64,000 nucleotides of DNA from Deinococcus fonticola (GTDB taxonomy: Bacteria > Deinococcota > Deinococci > Deinococcales > Deinococcaceae): NCBI RefSeq assembly GCF_004634215.1, contig NZ_SMMH01000015.1, positions 29,668 through 93,667 on the forward strand, in the 5' to 3' direction. Below, in pieces: positions 23,408 through 33,631 of the stretch; position 1 is the first letter of the stretch; every line of letters begins with the position of its first letter. The notes under the pieces were generated by a model, which saw nothing but the letters and a program-made list of their open reading frames with translations, searched no databases and was not told the DNA's origin. The translations under genes and the position numbers were made by a program.

Positions 23408-24343
23408 TCAGGGCAAGGTTGCCAGCCGCTGCAAGAGAAGGTTAAAGAAAGCGGCATCGTTGACCCCCACCGCCACGCGGGCGTTCGCGTGCTGTGTGCT
23501 GCCGTACAGGTCGCACACGGTACGCCCGAAATTCAGACCCTCCTGCGTTTCGACGTCCACGCGCATGTCCTGCCAGTTCAGCAGGTCGGGTTGAATCGCG
23601 GCGGCCACCGCCAGCGGGTCGTGCAGTGCCCCTCCGCTCAGGCCGTAACGCTGGCGGTACATGTCGGCGTAGGCGGTCAGCATCTCGGCACTCACCTGCC
23701 CGGCGGCATTCCCCAGGTTTTGCAGGGCCTTCACGCGCTCGGGCGTGGCGATGCACCCCATGGTCACGTTCAGGCCCACCATACGCAGCTTCACGCCGCT
23801 CCCGAACACGATCCTGGCGGCGTGCGGGTCGGCCAGGGCATTGAACTCGGCGGCGGGTGTGCGGTTGCCCTGCCCGGTACTGCCGCCCATCCACACGACC
23901 TCCTTCACGAGATCCGGCAGGTCGGGCGCGATGCGGAACGCCAGGGCCAGCGTGGTCAGCGGCCCGGTGGCGATGATCGTCACTTCACCCGGTCTGGAAC
24001 GCACGGTTCGCCCGATGAAGTTCACGGCGTGCTGTTCCTCGGGCGTCTGCTCCGCCTCGGGCAGAAACTGCGCGGGGAGGCCCGTCTGCCCGTGAACGTT
24101 GGCGGCGGTCAACTCGCCCCGCACCAGCGGACGATCCGCTCCGGCGTAGTAGGGTACGCTCTGACGCGCCAGGGCCAGCACCACGCCGGTATTCCACAGG
24201 GTTTTGCCCAGGTCGACGTTCCCGTGAACGGCGGTGATGCCCAGCACGTCCAGTTCCGGCGACGCCAGCGCCAGCAGCCAGGCAATGGCGTCGTCGAGGC
24301 CAGGGTCACCATCCAGAATCACGGGCAGTCGGGAAAGCGTCAT
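23408..24343 (-). CDS. Nucleoside hydrolase (IunH/RihA-like)
   Basis: Hydrolyses the N-glycosidic bond of ribonucleosides to ribose and base; 311 aa. The N-terminal calcium-binding motif is LDGDPGLDDA (about residues 8-17) and the distal catalytic His lies in ALHDPLAV (about residue 240). Start ATG 24343 is used because TACACT (24350-24355) lies 6 nt upstream; the long in-frame extension has no signal. Substrate preference (purine or pyrimidine) cannot be read from the sequence. Confidence 0.92.
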   Translation of the reverse strand: MTLSRLPVILDGDPGLDDAIAWLLALASPELDVLGITAVHGNVDLGKTLWNTGVVLALARQSVPYYAGADRPLVRGELTAANVHGQTGLPAQFLPEAEQTPEEQHAVNFIGRTVRSRPGEVTIIATGPLTTLALAFRIAPDLPDLVKEVVWMGGSTGQGNRTPAAEFNALADPHAARIVFGSGVKLRMVGLNVTMGCIATPERVKALQNLGNAAGQVSAEMLTAYADMYRQRYGLSGGALHDPLAVAAAIQPDLLNWQDMRVDVETQEGLNFGRTVCDLYGSTQHANARVAVGVNDAAFFNLLLQRLATLP

Positions 24344-24355
24344 GCCTGGAGTGTA

Positions 24356-24731
24356 ACGGCAGAGCGACTGGGGTCGCGCCCGCCGGTCAGCCCGGCTGCC
24401 CTGCCCGCCTGCACGAGCAGCAAGGGGCCGGGAAGGGGTCGGTCGGGGAGGGGTCGGGGAGGGATGCGTCACACGTTCACGCGGCCACAAATGGAAGACC
24501 AGCGGGAGGGCGTGGCTGGGGCGGCGGGCCATCTTGCATTTTGTCATCTAAATCTGGACTGTTGTCCCTGATCTCGCCAGCTCTCCGCAGGATTTCGGAC
24601 ATATTTTGCATTTTGTTGCCTCAGATTTAGACATTTGTGCAAGAAAGTTTTGACAGGTTGCAGACCGTATGACATCCTCTCGACATGCGGGGATGCCAGA
24701 ACTGCAAATTGTTCAGAAAAGAGGTGACGGG
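24356..24731 (+). promoter_or_regulatory. AT-rich regulatory region upstream of glnK-amt
   Basis: This 376-bp gap has no convincing ORF and turns distinctly AT-rich after 24530. The 11-mer TTGCATTTTGT occurs twice (24534-24544 and 24606-24616). Each copy is followed within 4-6 nt by a heptamer, TAAATCT (24549-24555) or its reverse complement AGATTTA (24623-24629). A TTGACA (24650-24655) follows, but no well-spaced -10 is obvious. The duplication next to nitrogen genes suggests an operator pair for a nitrogen regulator. It does not match NtrC, GlnR/TnrA or NtcA consensus sites that I know. Confidence 0.5.
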
Positions 24732-25103
24732 ATGAAACTGATCACAGCGGTGGTACGCCCGGAGCGCGTGCAACAGGTCAAAGAAGCCCTCTTTCAGGTC
24801 GGAATCAGCGGACTGACCCTCAGCCGGGTCAGTGGGCACGGCGGCGAGCACGTGCTGGTCGAACAGTACCGGGGCACCCGGGTCATGGTGGAATTCCACG
24901 ACAAGGTCGAGTTCCGCATGGCCGTCAGCGAACCCTTCGTGGACGCCGCCATTCAGGCCATCTGTCAGGGCGCACGCACCGGCGAGGTCGGGGACGGCAA
25001 GATCTTCGTCCAGCCGCTGGAACGCGTCGTTCGCATTCGCACCGGAGAGGAAGACAACGCCGCCCTGACGCCCGTCAACGAAACCAAACTCACTCCCGCC
25101 TGA
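24732..25103 (+). CDS. glnK: Nitrogen regulatory P-II protein, divergent T-loop
   Basis: Trimeric signal protein that binds ATP/ADP and 2-oxoglutarate and blocks the ammonium channel; 123 aa. The C-terminal B-loop and C-loop motifs TGEVGDGKIFV and RIRTGEEDNAAL are intact. The T-loop is atypical: at GlnB numbering residue 51 is Val instead of the uridylylated Tyr (YRGTRV for YRGAEY), and residue 39 is Glu instead of Gln, with no KGHTE. So covalent modification at Tyr51 is excluded and ligand sensing may differ. ATG 24732 follows GAGGTGACGG. It lies 12 nt upstream of amt, the usual glnK-amtB pair. Confidence 0.9.
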   Translation: MKLITAVVRPERVQQVKEALFQVGISGLTLSRVSGHGGEHVLVEQYRGTRVMVEFHDKVEFRMAVSEPFVDAAIQAICQGARTGEVGDGKIFVQPLERVVRIRTGEEDNAALTPVNETKLTPA

Positions 25104-25115
25104 GGAGGACACGAC

Positions 25116-26420
25116 ATGAACCTCAACAGATACCTGCCCCTCCTCTTTGCTCTTTCAAGCGTTGCCCTGGCCCAGACGGCCAAACCCGAACTGAACACCG
25201 GCGACACCGCCTGGATGCTCATTTCCGCCGCCCTGGTGCTCCTCATGACGCCCGGCCTGGCCTTCTTCTACGGCGGCCTGACCCGCGCCCAGAGCGTCCT
25301 GAACACCATGATGATGAGCGTCGTCTCGATCGGCCTGGTCGCCATCCTGTGGACACTGGCGGGGTACACCATCGCCTTCGGTGAGGGCGGCAACGCCTTC
25401 CTGGGCGGGCTGGGTCACCTGGGCCTGGGCGGCCTGAGCGGGCAACTCACGGGCACCATCCCCAGCTACGTGTTCGCTGCCTTCCAGGCCATGTTCGCCA
25501 TCATTGCCGTGGCCCTCATTTCCGGCGCGGTGGTCGAGCGCATGCGCTTCGGGGCGTTCGTGCTGTTCGGCGCACTCTGGAGCCTGCTTATCTACTCGCC
25601 CCTGGCCCACTGGGTCTGGAACGCGGACGGCTGGCTGTTCAAGGACGGCGCACTGGACTTTGCAGGCGGCACCGTCATTCACATCAGCGCGGGCATCAGC
25701 GCCCTGGTCGCCGCCTTCGTTCTGGGGCCACGCATCGGCTACCCGAAAAACGCTCACGTTCCCCACAACGTTCCGCTGGTGCTGCTGGGCGCGGGCCTGC
25801 TGTGGTTCGGCTGGATGGGCTTCAACGCCGGGTCGGCGTTGGCCGCCAACCAGACCGCCGCACTCGCCCTCATGACCACCCTGATCGCCCCCGCCGCCGC
25901 CATGCTCACCTGGCTGGTGTGGGAAAGCAGCGGCAACGGCAAACCCACCGCCGTGGGGGCCGCCACCGGACTGGTCGTGGGCCTGGTCGCCATCACGCCC
26001 GCCTGCGCCTTCGTCTCTCCCCTCGCCAGCATTCTGGTGGGTGTGCTGGGAGCCACCGCCAGTTACTGGGCCGTGCAGTTCAAGCACCGCCTCGGCGCGG
26101 ACGACAGCCTGGACGTATTCGCCTGCCACGGTGTGGCCGGGATCGTGGGCGCACTCCTGACCGGCGCACTGGCCTTCACTACCGGAAGCGGCAAACCCTG
26201 GGCCGAGCAGATGATCACGCAAATCATCAGCGTGATCGCCAGCCTCGTGTGGGCCGGAGCAGGCAGTTACGTGCTGCTGAAACTGGTGGGCCTGGTCATG
26301 CCCCTGCGCGTCACCGCCGGACAGGAAATCAGCGGCATCGACATCAGCGCCCACCGTGAGCAGGGGTACAGCGAGAACGAAACGAACCTCGGTGCCCCCG
26401 TATTCCTCGGCGGCGATTGA
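25116..26420 (+). CDS. amtB: Ammonium transporter
   Basis: Amt/Rh-family ammonium channel, 434 aa, with an apparent cleavable N-terminal signal (to about residue 20) and about 11 transmembrane helices. Family landmarks include DTAWML near the start, FFYGGLTRAQSVLN, a pore His in GTVIHISAG, and the second pore His in DVFACHGVAGIVGAL. The cytoplasmic C-terminus (GIDISAHREQGY) that contacts GlnK is present. GAGGAGG sits 8 nt before the ATG. It is co-transcribed with glnK. Confidence 0.95.
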   Translation: MNLNRYLPLLFALSSVALAQTAKPELNTGDTAWMLISAALVLLMTPGLAFFYGGLTRAQSVLNTMMMSVVSIGLVAILWTLAGYTIAFGEGGNAFLGGLGHLGLGGLSGQLTGTIPSYVFAAFQAMFAIIAVALISGAVVERMRFGAFVLFGALWSLLIYSPLAHWVWNADGWLFKDGALDFAGGTVIHISAGISALVAAFVLGPRIGYPKNAHVPHNVPLVLLGAGLLWFGWMGFNAGSALAANQTAALALMTTLIAPAAAMLTWLVWESSGNGKPTAVGAATGLVVGLVAITPACAFVSPLASILVGVLGATASYWAVQFKHRLGADDSLDVFACHGVAGIVGALLTGALAFTTGSGKPWAEQMITQIISVIASLVWAGAGSYVLLKLVGLVMPLRVTAGQEISGIDISAHREQGYSENETNLGAPVFLGGD

Positions 26421-26449
26421 ATTCCCTCAACGTCTGAACTTCCACGTTT

Positions 26450-26488
26450 CCCTGCTTCCGACCGCATCCCCGGAAGCAGGGCTTTTTT
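26450..26488 (+). terminator. Intrinsic terminator after amtB
   Basis: CCCTGCTTCC (26450-26459) pairs perfectly with GGAAGCAGGG (26472-26481), then C and TTTTTT. Its end abuts the -10 of rnpB (TATCAT, 26491-26496), so the two transcription units are packed back to back. Confidence 0.9.
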
Positions 26489-26500
26489 GGTATCATGAGG

Positions 26501-26933
<433 letters not shown>

Positions 26934-26944
26934 AGCATGAAAAC

Positions 26945-26974
26945 GGCCCCCGGCAGCATGTCCGGGGCCTTTTC
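26945..26974 (+). terminator. Intrinsic terminator after rnpB
   Basis: GGCCCCCGG (26945-26953), an 8-nt loop, CCGGGGCC (26962-26969), then TTTTC. Confidence 0.85.
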
Positions 26975-26987
26975 ATTTCAGGCTGCT

Positions 26988-27341
26988 CTAGCGGCCCTTG
27001 CCGGCGTCCAGCCCGGCCAGGATCAGGCCCACGATCATCAACACGCCGCCCAGGGGAGTAATGGCCCCCAGCCAGCGCACCCCCGTCAGGGCCAGCACAT
27101 AAAGCGAGCCGCTGAAAACCAGTGCGCCCAGCAGCAGAAAAATGGGGGCGCGGGTCTGTGCGGCCTGGGTGCCCAGCACCATCAGGGCCAGGGCGGCGTA
27201 CATCTGGTAACGCACGCCCGTTTCGAAGTTGGCCAGCATGGCGGGATCGAGCCGACTTTTGAGGCCGTGTGCCCCGAAGGCCCCCAGCGCCACGGCGGCG
27301 GAGGCCAGCCAGGCTCCCATCTGAAACACGTTCCATTTCAT
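26988..27341 (-). CDS. DUF423 family membrane protein
   Basis: Integral membrane protein of 117 aa with four hydrophobic segments. The family signature AxAxALGAFGAHGLK (about residues 15-28) and the Tyr-rich YQMYAALALM stretch identify DUF423 (YwdK/YgdD-like); the function is unknown. The ATG lies 7 nt after TAAGCT (27349-27354), so it is probably leaderless. It is convergent with rnpB. Confidence 0.88.
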   Translation of the reverse strand: MKWNVFQMGAWLASAAVALGAFGAHGLKSRLDPAMLANFETGVRYQMYAALALMVLGTQAAQTRAPIFLLLGALVFSGSLYVLALTGVRWLGAITPLGGVLMIVGLILAGLDAGKGR

Positions 27342-27608
27342 GCCCGGCAGCTTACCCAGCCGCGCGGGGATGGCGTGTCCCGTGCCCGCATGCCGCCTTC
27401 CCGAACCGTCCGGCCCAGGCCGCAGAGTCAGGCGGCAAAGTCCGCTTCAGGTGAAGAAAACAGGTGAAGAAAAGTGGCCCGCGTCTTACCTCGGGGGCAT
27501 TCGCATGTGACATGCTCGTTTAACATTCGGGTGTTACGGTGCCGACCTGAACGTTGCCGGACACTTTCCGGCCCCCGCACCCCGCCACACCCTGCAAGGA
27601 GACTTTTC

Positions 27609-27845
27609 ATGTTCGGACTCGGCCCCATAGAACTTATCCTGATTATTGTCGTGATCGCCCTGATTTTTGGAGTGAAGAAACTCCCGGAGCTGGGCAAGGG
27701 GGTCGGGCAGGGCATCCGCGAATTCAAGAAAGAGGTCAGGCACGACCACATCGTCACCGACGTGCCCTCGCGTCAGCTTGACCCCGTCACCGGGCAGCCC
27801 GTCGTGAATGAACCTGTGGTGCAACAGCCGCAGGAACGCCGCTAA
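27609..27845 (+). CDS. tatA: Twin-arginine translocase subunit TatA
   Basis: Small pore-forming subunit of the Tat protein exporter, 78 aa. One N-terminal membrane helix (residues about 5-20) is followed by the FGxKKLPELGKGVGQGIREFKKE amphipathic helix and a charged tail. The ATG at 27609 follows AAGGAG; the in-frame extension upstream is rejected. It is followed 7 nt later by tatC, giving the minimal TatAC system. Confidence 0.95.
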   Translation: MFGLGPIELILIIVVIALIFGVKKLPELGKGVGQGIREFKKEVRHDHIVTDVPSRQLDPVTGQPVVNEPVVQQPQERR

Positions 27846-27852
27846 ATCAGGG

Positions 27853-28641
27853 ATGGCCATGACGCCCACGCAAGATCCGCAACTCAAGAGCGCTCCGCTC
27901 TTCGATCATCTGGAAGAACTGCGCCGCCGCATCATCTTCAGCCTGGTCTTCCTGGTCATCGGGATGGCGGCAGCCTTTCAATACCGCACGCAACTCATCG
28001 AGCTGGTCAAGGAGCCCCTGACCTACTCCAGGCTCTACCGGCTGGGGGAAGTGAAGCTGGTGGCCGTGAACCTCACGGACCAGTTCATGCTGAGTCTGAA
28101 CCTGTCCTTCTGGGCCGGGCTGGCGCTGGCCCTGCCCTTCATCCTGTGGCAGGTGTGGGCGTTCGTCTCGCCGGGCCTGTACCCCAGCGAGCGGCGCTGG
28201 GGCCTGCCTTTTATCCTGGGTGCGGGCCTGTCCTTTCTGGGCGGCGCGGTGTTCGGGTTCAAGCTGGTGCTGCCCACCATGATTCCCTTTCTGGTGGATT
28301 TCCTGGGCGGCGCGGTCACGCAGATGCAGAGCCTGGCCAGTTACGTCGGGAACGTCATGACCTTCCTGATCGCCTTTGGCCTGGCCTTCGAGATGCCCAT
28401 TCTGGCCATCGTCCTGACGCGTATCGGGCTGGTGAACCACAAGATGCTGCGGGCGGGCTGGCGCTTTGCGCTGGTGGGCATTCTGCTCGCCGCCGCGCTG
28501 ATCACGCCCACGCCGGACCCCGGCAACATGCTGCTGGTCGCCGTTCCCCTCTATGTGCTGTACGAACTCAGCGTCATCCTGTCGCGCGTTTTCCGGGTGG
28601 TTCCGCCCGCCGAGACGGAACAGCCTGAACTCATGGCCTGA
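27853..28641 (+). CDS. tatC: Twin-arginine translocase subunit TatC
   Basis: Polytopic receptor subunit of the Tat translocase that binds twin-arginine signal peptides; 262 aa with six transmembrane helices. The N-terminal signature HLEELRRRI (about residues 16-24) and the conserved Glu in FGLAFEMPI (about residue 180) are present. It forms an operon with tatA; no separate tatB is seen, as in many Gram-positive and Deinococcus-Thermus genomes. Confidence 0.95.
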   Translation: MAMTPTQDPQLKSAPLFDHLEELRRRIIFSLVFLVIGMAAAFQYRTQLIELVKEPLTYSRLYRLGEVKLVAVNLTDQFMLSLNLSFWAGLALALPFILWQVWAFVSPGLYPSERRWGLPFILGAGLSFLGGAVFGFKLVLPTMIPFLVDFLGGAVTQMQSLASYVGNVMTFLIAFGLAFEMPILAIVLTRIGLVNHKMLRAGWRFALVGILLAAALITPTPDPGNMLLVAVPLYVLYELSVILSRVFRVVPPAETEQPELMA

Positions 28642-28657
28642 ACCTCTGGCCCCCACG

Positions 28658-28682
28658 GCCCGGCCTGTGCCGGGCTGTTTTC
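28658..28682 (+). terminator. Intrinsic terminator after tatC
   Basis: GCCCGGC (28658-28664), CTGT loop, GCCGGGC (28669-28675), TG and TTTT. Confidence 0.75.
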
Positions 28683-28910
28683 TGTCGCCTGCTGCCGGGG
28701 CTGCTGCATGAACGCTTTCCCCGTGAAAGACGTCACAGTGAACGATGTCATAAGAATTCCGGCCCTTCAGTTATGGAAGAACTGGGCAACCCGACTGGAA
28801 GGAGAAGGAAGAAAAAGCGTCCCGGACGTGGCGTGAACCCGCCGGCGTTTTTCCGGAGGGTGAACGAAACAAACGGGATGCTTATCACCGGGCGTATTAC
28901 ACTGGGTGGC

Positions 28911-29726
<816 letters not shown>

Positions 29727-29803
29727 GGAAACGTTCGGCTCCTTCAACCAATTTATAAGGGCGCTCAAGTCCACGCGCCGCTGCCCTGGCCTAAGCTGCA
29801 TCC

Positions 29804-29941
29804 ATGATCCGATACCGCAAGCAGAACGCCCTGGAGCCCGAGAAAGACGCCGAGGTCTCGCTGAACCTGACGCCCCTGATGTTCTTCATGGTGGGCTACC
29901 TGGCCATGAAAGCCCTGATCACCAGCGTCCAGAAGAACTGA
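29804..29941 (+). CDS. Small leaderless membrane-associated protein (45 aa)
   Basis: I do not recognise it. ATG 29804 is exactly 6 nt after TAAGCT (29792-29797), the same layout as the confident leaderless genes here. The product begins with a charged stretch (MIRYRKQNALEPEKDAE) and ends in one hydrophobic helix (about residues 22-40) with a short basic tail. The clean promoter-like spacing and codon bias make it a likely real small gene. Confidence 0.55.
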   Translation: MIRYRKQNALEPEKDAEVSLNLTPLMFFMVGYLAMKALITSVQKN

Positions 29942-30020
29942 GCCGCCGCGGCTCCATCGGCTCTACCCCCGCCTGGCAGGTCATGCAGGTGGGGTCTTTT
30001 CGCGCTAAGGTGTAACGAGT

Positions 30021-30461
30021 ATGACCAATCCTACCCCCCCCGCTCAGCAGTTCAAGAGCACCCGCAGTGACCGTTTCGTGGTTCCCGGCTGGATGAATAT
30101 GGTTCCTGGAAAGCAGGACAGCGTGGAAATTCAGATCGACCTGGACAAGAGCGACCTGAACCGCACGCACGCCAGCATCCTGATCGAGTACTGGGCCACC
30201 TCCGAGGAGCTCACGCTGCAAAGCGTCCTGCCGGTGCGGGCCTTTACCGCCGCCGGCACGGAAGGCAGCGGCTGGTGCGTGTTCGTTCCGGCGCAGGGCC
30301 GCGTGCTGGTGCGTGCCCTCGACCCGCAACCCGATCCTCCCATGCTGGCCAGCCACTGGATCAACGTCGATCCTGCCACCGTTCCCGGCACCGTGGTCAA
30401 TGTCGCCATCAACTTCCCCGACACCCCTACTGCCGTACAGAACCTGCTGCTCGGCAACTGA
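30021..30461 (+). CDS. Hypothetical soluble protein (146 aa)
   Basis: No family recognised. The sequence suggests an all-beta fold (VEIQIDL, ASILIEYW, RVLVRAL, VVNVAINF strands) without signal peptide or membrane segments. TAAGGT (30006-30011) lies 9 nt before the ATG, slightly longer than the usual leaderless spacing. It has its own terminator, so it appears to be a monocistronic gene. Confidence 0.6.
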   Translation: MTNPTPPAQQFKSTRSDRFVVPGWMNMVPGKQDSVEIQIDLDKSDLNRTHASILIEYWATSEELTLQSVLPVRAFTAAGTEGSGWCVFVPAQGRVLVRALDPQPDPPMLASHWINVDPATVPGTVVNVAINFPDTPTAVQNLLLGN

Positions 30462-30509
30462 GCAAAGCCAGGACTGAGTGAAGTCGAGAAACTAATAGAG
30501 AGTGCTGGG

Positions 30510-30540
30510 CAGGCCTGGAGAGCTTTCAGGTCTGTTTTTT
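30510..30540 (+). terminator. Intrinsic terminator after the gene at 30021
   Basis: CAGGCCTG (30510-30517) pairs with CAGGTCTG (30527-30534) through one G-U pair, followed by TTTTTT. It lies at the convergence with the serine hydrolase gene. Confidence 0.75.
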
Positions 30541-31585
30541 ATTGGTGCTGATCTCGGCCGACATTCGCGTCCAGCAGGCGCAACATCAGCAGAGGCACGG
30601 CGGCGCGAGCCCCCAGGATGGGCAGGCCACCGCGCGCCAGTACCACCACTACCCGGCCGGTGGCGGGATGAAAACCCAGCGCCGCACGCGTGCCCCGCGC
30701 CACCCCGTCATGCCATACCAGTGGGCCGCCCGGCGCAGGTGTGTGAAACCAGCCGGGAGCGACCGCGGCGTGCGGAAGCGACAGGCCTTTGACGACCTGG
30801 GCAGCTTCCCAGTGCCGCCCAGCCTGCCCGCTCAGGTGCGCCTGCGCGAAGGTCAGCAGGTCACCCGCCGTGCCGTACAGCCCACCCGCCCCCACCAGCG
30901 GCCCGAAATTCGTGGTGGACGTTCCCCCCAGCGAGGCGCGGGGCGTGACCAACCGTGCCGGGTGGGGCCTCAGCGTTATGGAGGTGAGCTGCAAGGGTTC
31001 CAGCACGCTGGTTTGTAACGCCTGCCCGAACCCCTGCGCGGTCATGTCGTGCCCGGCGGCCCGGGCCAGCGCCAGGGCCAGAACGCCCGCCCCCAGGTTC
31101 GAGTACCCGAAGCGTGGGGGCCGGGAAGGCCGCGCCCAGCGCCGCGCACTCGCCAGCACGTCACGCGCGGACATGCTCCCGTAAGGGTCGTGGAAGTGCG
31201 TGACCCCCGTGATCACCGCCCGCGCCGGGTGGATGGGCAATCCCGCCGTGTGCGTCGCCAGCGTCAGCGGCGTGAAGTGCGGCGGCAGCCCCCGGAACTC
31301 GCGCCCCAGCGAACGCACGGGCGTGTCCCAGGTCAGCACGCCCTGAGCCACCAACACCTGCGCCAGCGCCGCCGTGAAGGACTTCGTGATGCTCGCCAGC
31401 TCGAACACGCCTGTGGACGGTACGTCCCCGAACGCCCACACCTGGGCCTGCCCGCCGCGAGTCACCCCGATGACGCCCCCGTGCGGCAGCGCCTGACGCG
31501 CCAGCGGGACACTGGCCGTCACGTCACGCCCCAGCGCCTCGCCCACCTGGCTCAGCGTTTGCCGCAGCGGATCACGGCGAAACAC
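30539..31585 (-). CDS. Serine hydrolase of the class C beta-lactamase/penicillin-binding family
   Basis: Penicillin-recognising-fold hydrolase, 348 aa. The catalytic SxxK motif is SITK (about residue 65), the YxN motif is YSN in FGYSNLG (about 160), and a WHDG motif takes the place of the KTG triad (about 290). No clear signal peptide is present. Many such proteins are esterases or peptidases rather than beta-lactamases. GTG 31585 starts 3 nt after the zapE stop, so it is co-transcribed with zapE. Confidence 0.85.
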   Translation of the reverse strand: MFRRDPLRQTLSQVGEALGRDVTASVPLARQALPHGGVIGVTRGGQAQVWAFGDVPSTGVFELASITKSFTAALAQVLVAQGVLTWDTPVRSLGREFRGLPPHFTPLTLATHTAGLPIHPARAVITGVTHFHDPYGSMSARDVLASARRWARPSRPPRFGYSNLGAGVLALALARAAGHDMTAQGFGQALQTSVLEPLQLTSITLRPHPARLVTPRASLGGTSTTNFGPLVGAGGLYGTAGDLLTFAQAHLSGQAGRHWEAAQVVKGLSLPHAAVAPGWFHTPAPGGPLVWHDGVARGTRAALGFHPATGRVVVVLARGGLPILGARAAVPLLMLRLLDANVGRDQHQ

Positions 31586-31588
31586 GCG

Positions 31589-32617
31589 TTACCCGCCCTG
31601 CAATTCTGTTCGCGCCTCGCGCAGCAGCTCGGACAGGCGGCTCAGGGCGCGGCTGTACTTCTTGGCGTAGGCGCCGTGGCGGTAGGTTTCACTGAACACC
31701 TGGGCCAGGCTCACGCCCGTCAGGGCCGCCGGCAAACCCAGGTCGTAAAGCTTATCCACGAAGTGAACGAAACGCAGGGCCACGTTCTGATCCGGCATGG
31801 GCATCAGCTCCTCGATGGCCAGGGCCTTCACGCCTTCCAGCATGCCGGCAAAACGGCTGGGGTGAATGTCGAGCAGGTAACGGTTCAACTCGCGGTGCCG
31901 AACCACCACCGTCGCCGGGGCGTCTTGCAGGGCCAGCCACGCGGCGTATTCCCCGGCACTCAGCGGCTCTTCCGGCGCAGTGCCGCGCTGGCGGTAATCC
32001 GGGCCATCGATGCGGTGCGGCTCGAACCGGCTGGCGATGCCCTGAATCTGCCGCTGGAAATCCTGCGCGTTGAAGCGCCCCTGCCCCAGCGCCCCCGGCT
32101 CGGTGTTGCTGGTCGCCACGACGCTGGTGCCCCCCGGCATCAGTTGCCCCAGAAAGGTGTTCGCCATATGCGTGTTGCCCGGATCGTCCAGCTCGAACTC
32201 GTCGATCAGCAGCAGTGAGTACCCCTTGAAAAGGTCGACGGCGCGGTTCATGCCCAGCGCCCCGATCAGGTACATCAAGTCCTGGAAGCTCATCAGGGCC
32301 ACGCCCCGCACGCCCTCCTGCACCGCGGCATGGTACGTGCTGGCCAGCAGGTGCGTTTTCCCGACGCCGAAGCCGCCGTCGAGGTAAACGCCGCGCCCCT
32401 CCGGTTTACGCCGGAACAAGCGGAACCCGCTGCTGGGTTGCAGGCTGTCCACGAAATGCTGCAATTCCGTGCGGGCTTCCTCCTGACTGGGAAACTCCGG
32501 GTTGGGCTGGAACGTGTCGAAACGGACGTTCTGAAACCGGGCACTGGGCCTCAGGTGCTCCACCAGCTCCTGTGGCGAGGACTCAGGCGGATGCTCGAAC
32601 GGATGAGGCGCGGTCAC
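31589..32617 (-). CDS. zapE: Cell division protein ZapE / AFG1-like ATPase
   Basis: P-loop ATPase of the AFG1/ZapE family, 342 aa, in other bacteria linked to Z-ring function. Walker A is GGFGVGKTHL (about residues 82-91) and Walker B is LLLIDEFEL (about 135-143); VVATSN carries sensor-1-type Asn. GTG 32617 lies 6 nt after TAGAAT (32624-32629), so it is probably leaderless. The role in this organism is inferred from the family. Confidence 0.9.
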   Translation of the reverse strand: MTAPHPFEHPPESSPQELVEHLRPSARFQNVRFDTFQPNPEFPSQEEARTELQHFVDSLQPSSGFRLFRRKPEGRGVYLDGGFGVGKTHLLASTYHAAVQEGVRGVALMSFQDLMYLIGALGMNRAVDLFKGYSLLLIDEFELDDPGNTHMANTFLGQLMPGGTSVVATSNTEPGALGQGRFNAQDFQRQIQGIASRFEPHRIDGPDYRQRGTAPEEPLSAGEYAAWLALQDAPATVVVRHRELNRYLLDIHPSRFAGMLEGVKALAIEELMPMPDQNVALRFVHFVDKLYDLGLPAALTGVSLAQVFSETYRHGAYAKKYSRALSRLSELLREARTELQGG

Positions 32618-32800
32618 CGGGGCATTCTAGGGCAGCCGTGCAAAAGGCAGAAGGCTCAGGAACAAGAAAACAGACCGCGTGGCGTCAAGGGTGGTCTGGA
32701 CGCCCTCTCTGTTTCCTAGCGCTCAGGTTCCCAGCACTAGGAAGGGAAAAACCTTCAGCTCAGCCTTCCATGCTCGACAGCTCACAGCCTACGAGCCTTT

Positions 32801-33508
<708 letters not shown>

Positions 33509-33512
33509 GACA

Positions 33513-33530
33513 GGCAGGATAGAGCCTGCC
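33513..33530 (-). promoter_or_regulatory. Dyad overlapping the -10 of the YlmH-like gene
   Basis: GGCAGG (33513-33518) and CCTGCC (33525-33530) form a 6-bp inverted repeat centred on the -10 hexamer. It could be an operator or a short 5' structure. It is short, so chance is possible. Confidence 0.3.
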
Positions 33531-33576
33531 GTTAGCACTGGCGTCTGCCGAATGACTGACATCCTTTACACAGGAA

Positions 33577-33610
33577 AGCGGAAGCTTTGGCAAATGCCGA
33601 AGCTTCCGCT
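33577..33610 (-). terminator. Strong hairpin after the dppC-like gene
   Basis: AGCGGAAGCTT (33577-33587) and AAGCTTCCGCT (33600-33610) form a perfect 11-bp stem, extended internally by GGCA/TGCC. It lies about 20 nt past the dppC-like stop. The T-run on the minus strand is weak, so it may also be an mRNA 3' stabiliser. Confidence 0.6.
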
Positions 33611-33631
33611 CGTTCCTGACCGCTTATTCCC

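Noticed and set aside
30539..31585. Calling the serine hydrolase a beta-lactamase
   Set aside because: SxxK and YSN fit the fold, but the third motif is WHDG and no signal peptide is seen; many such proteins are esterases.
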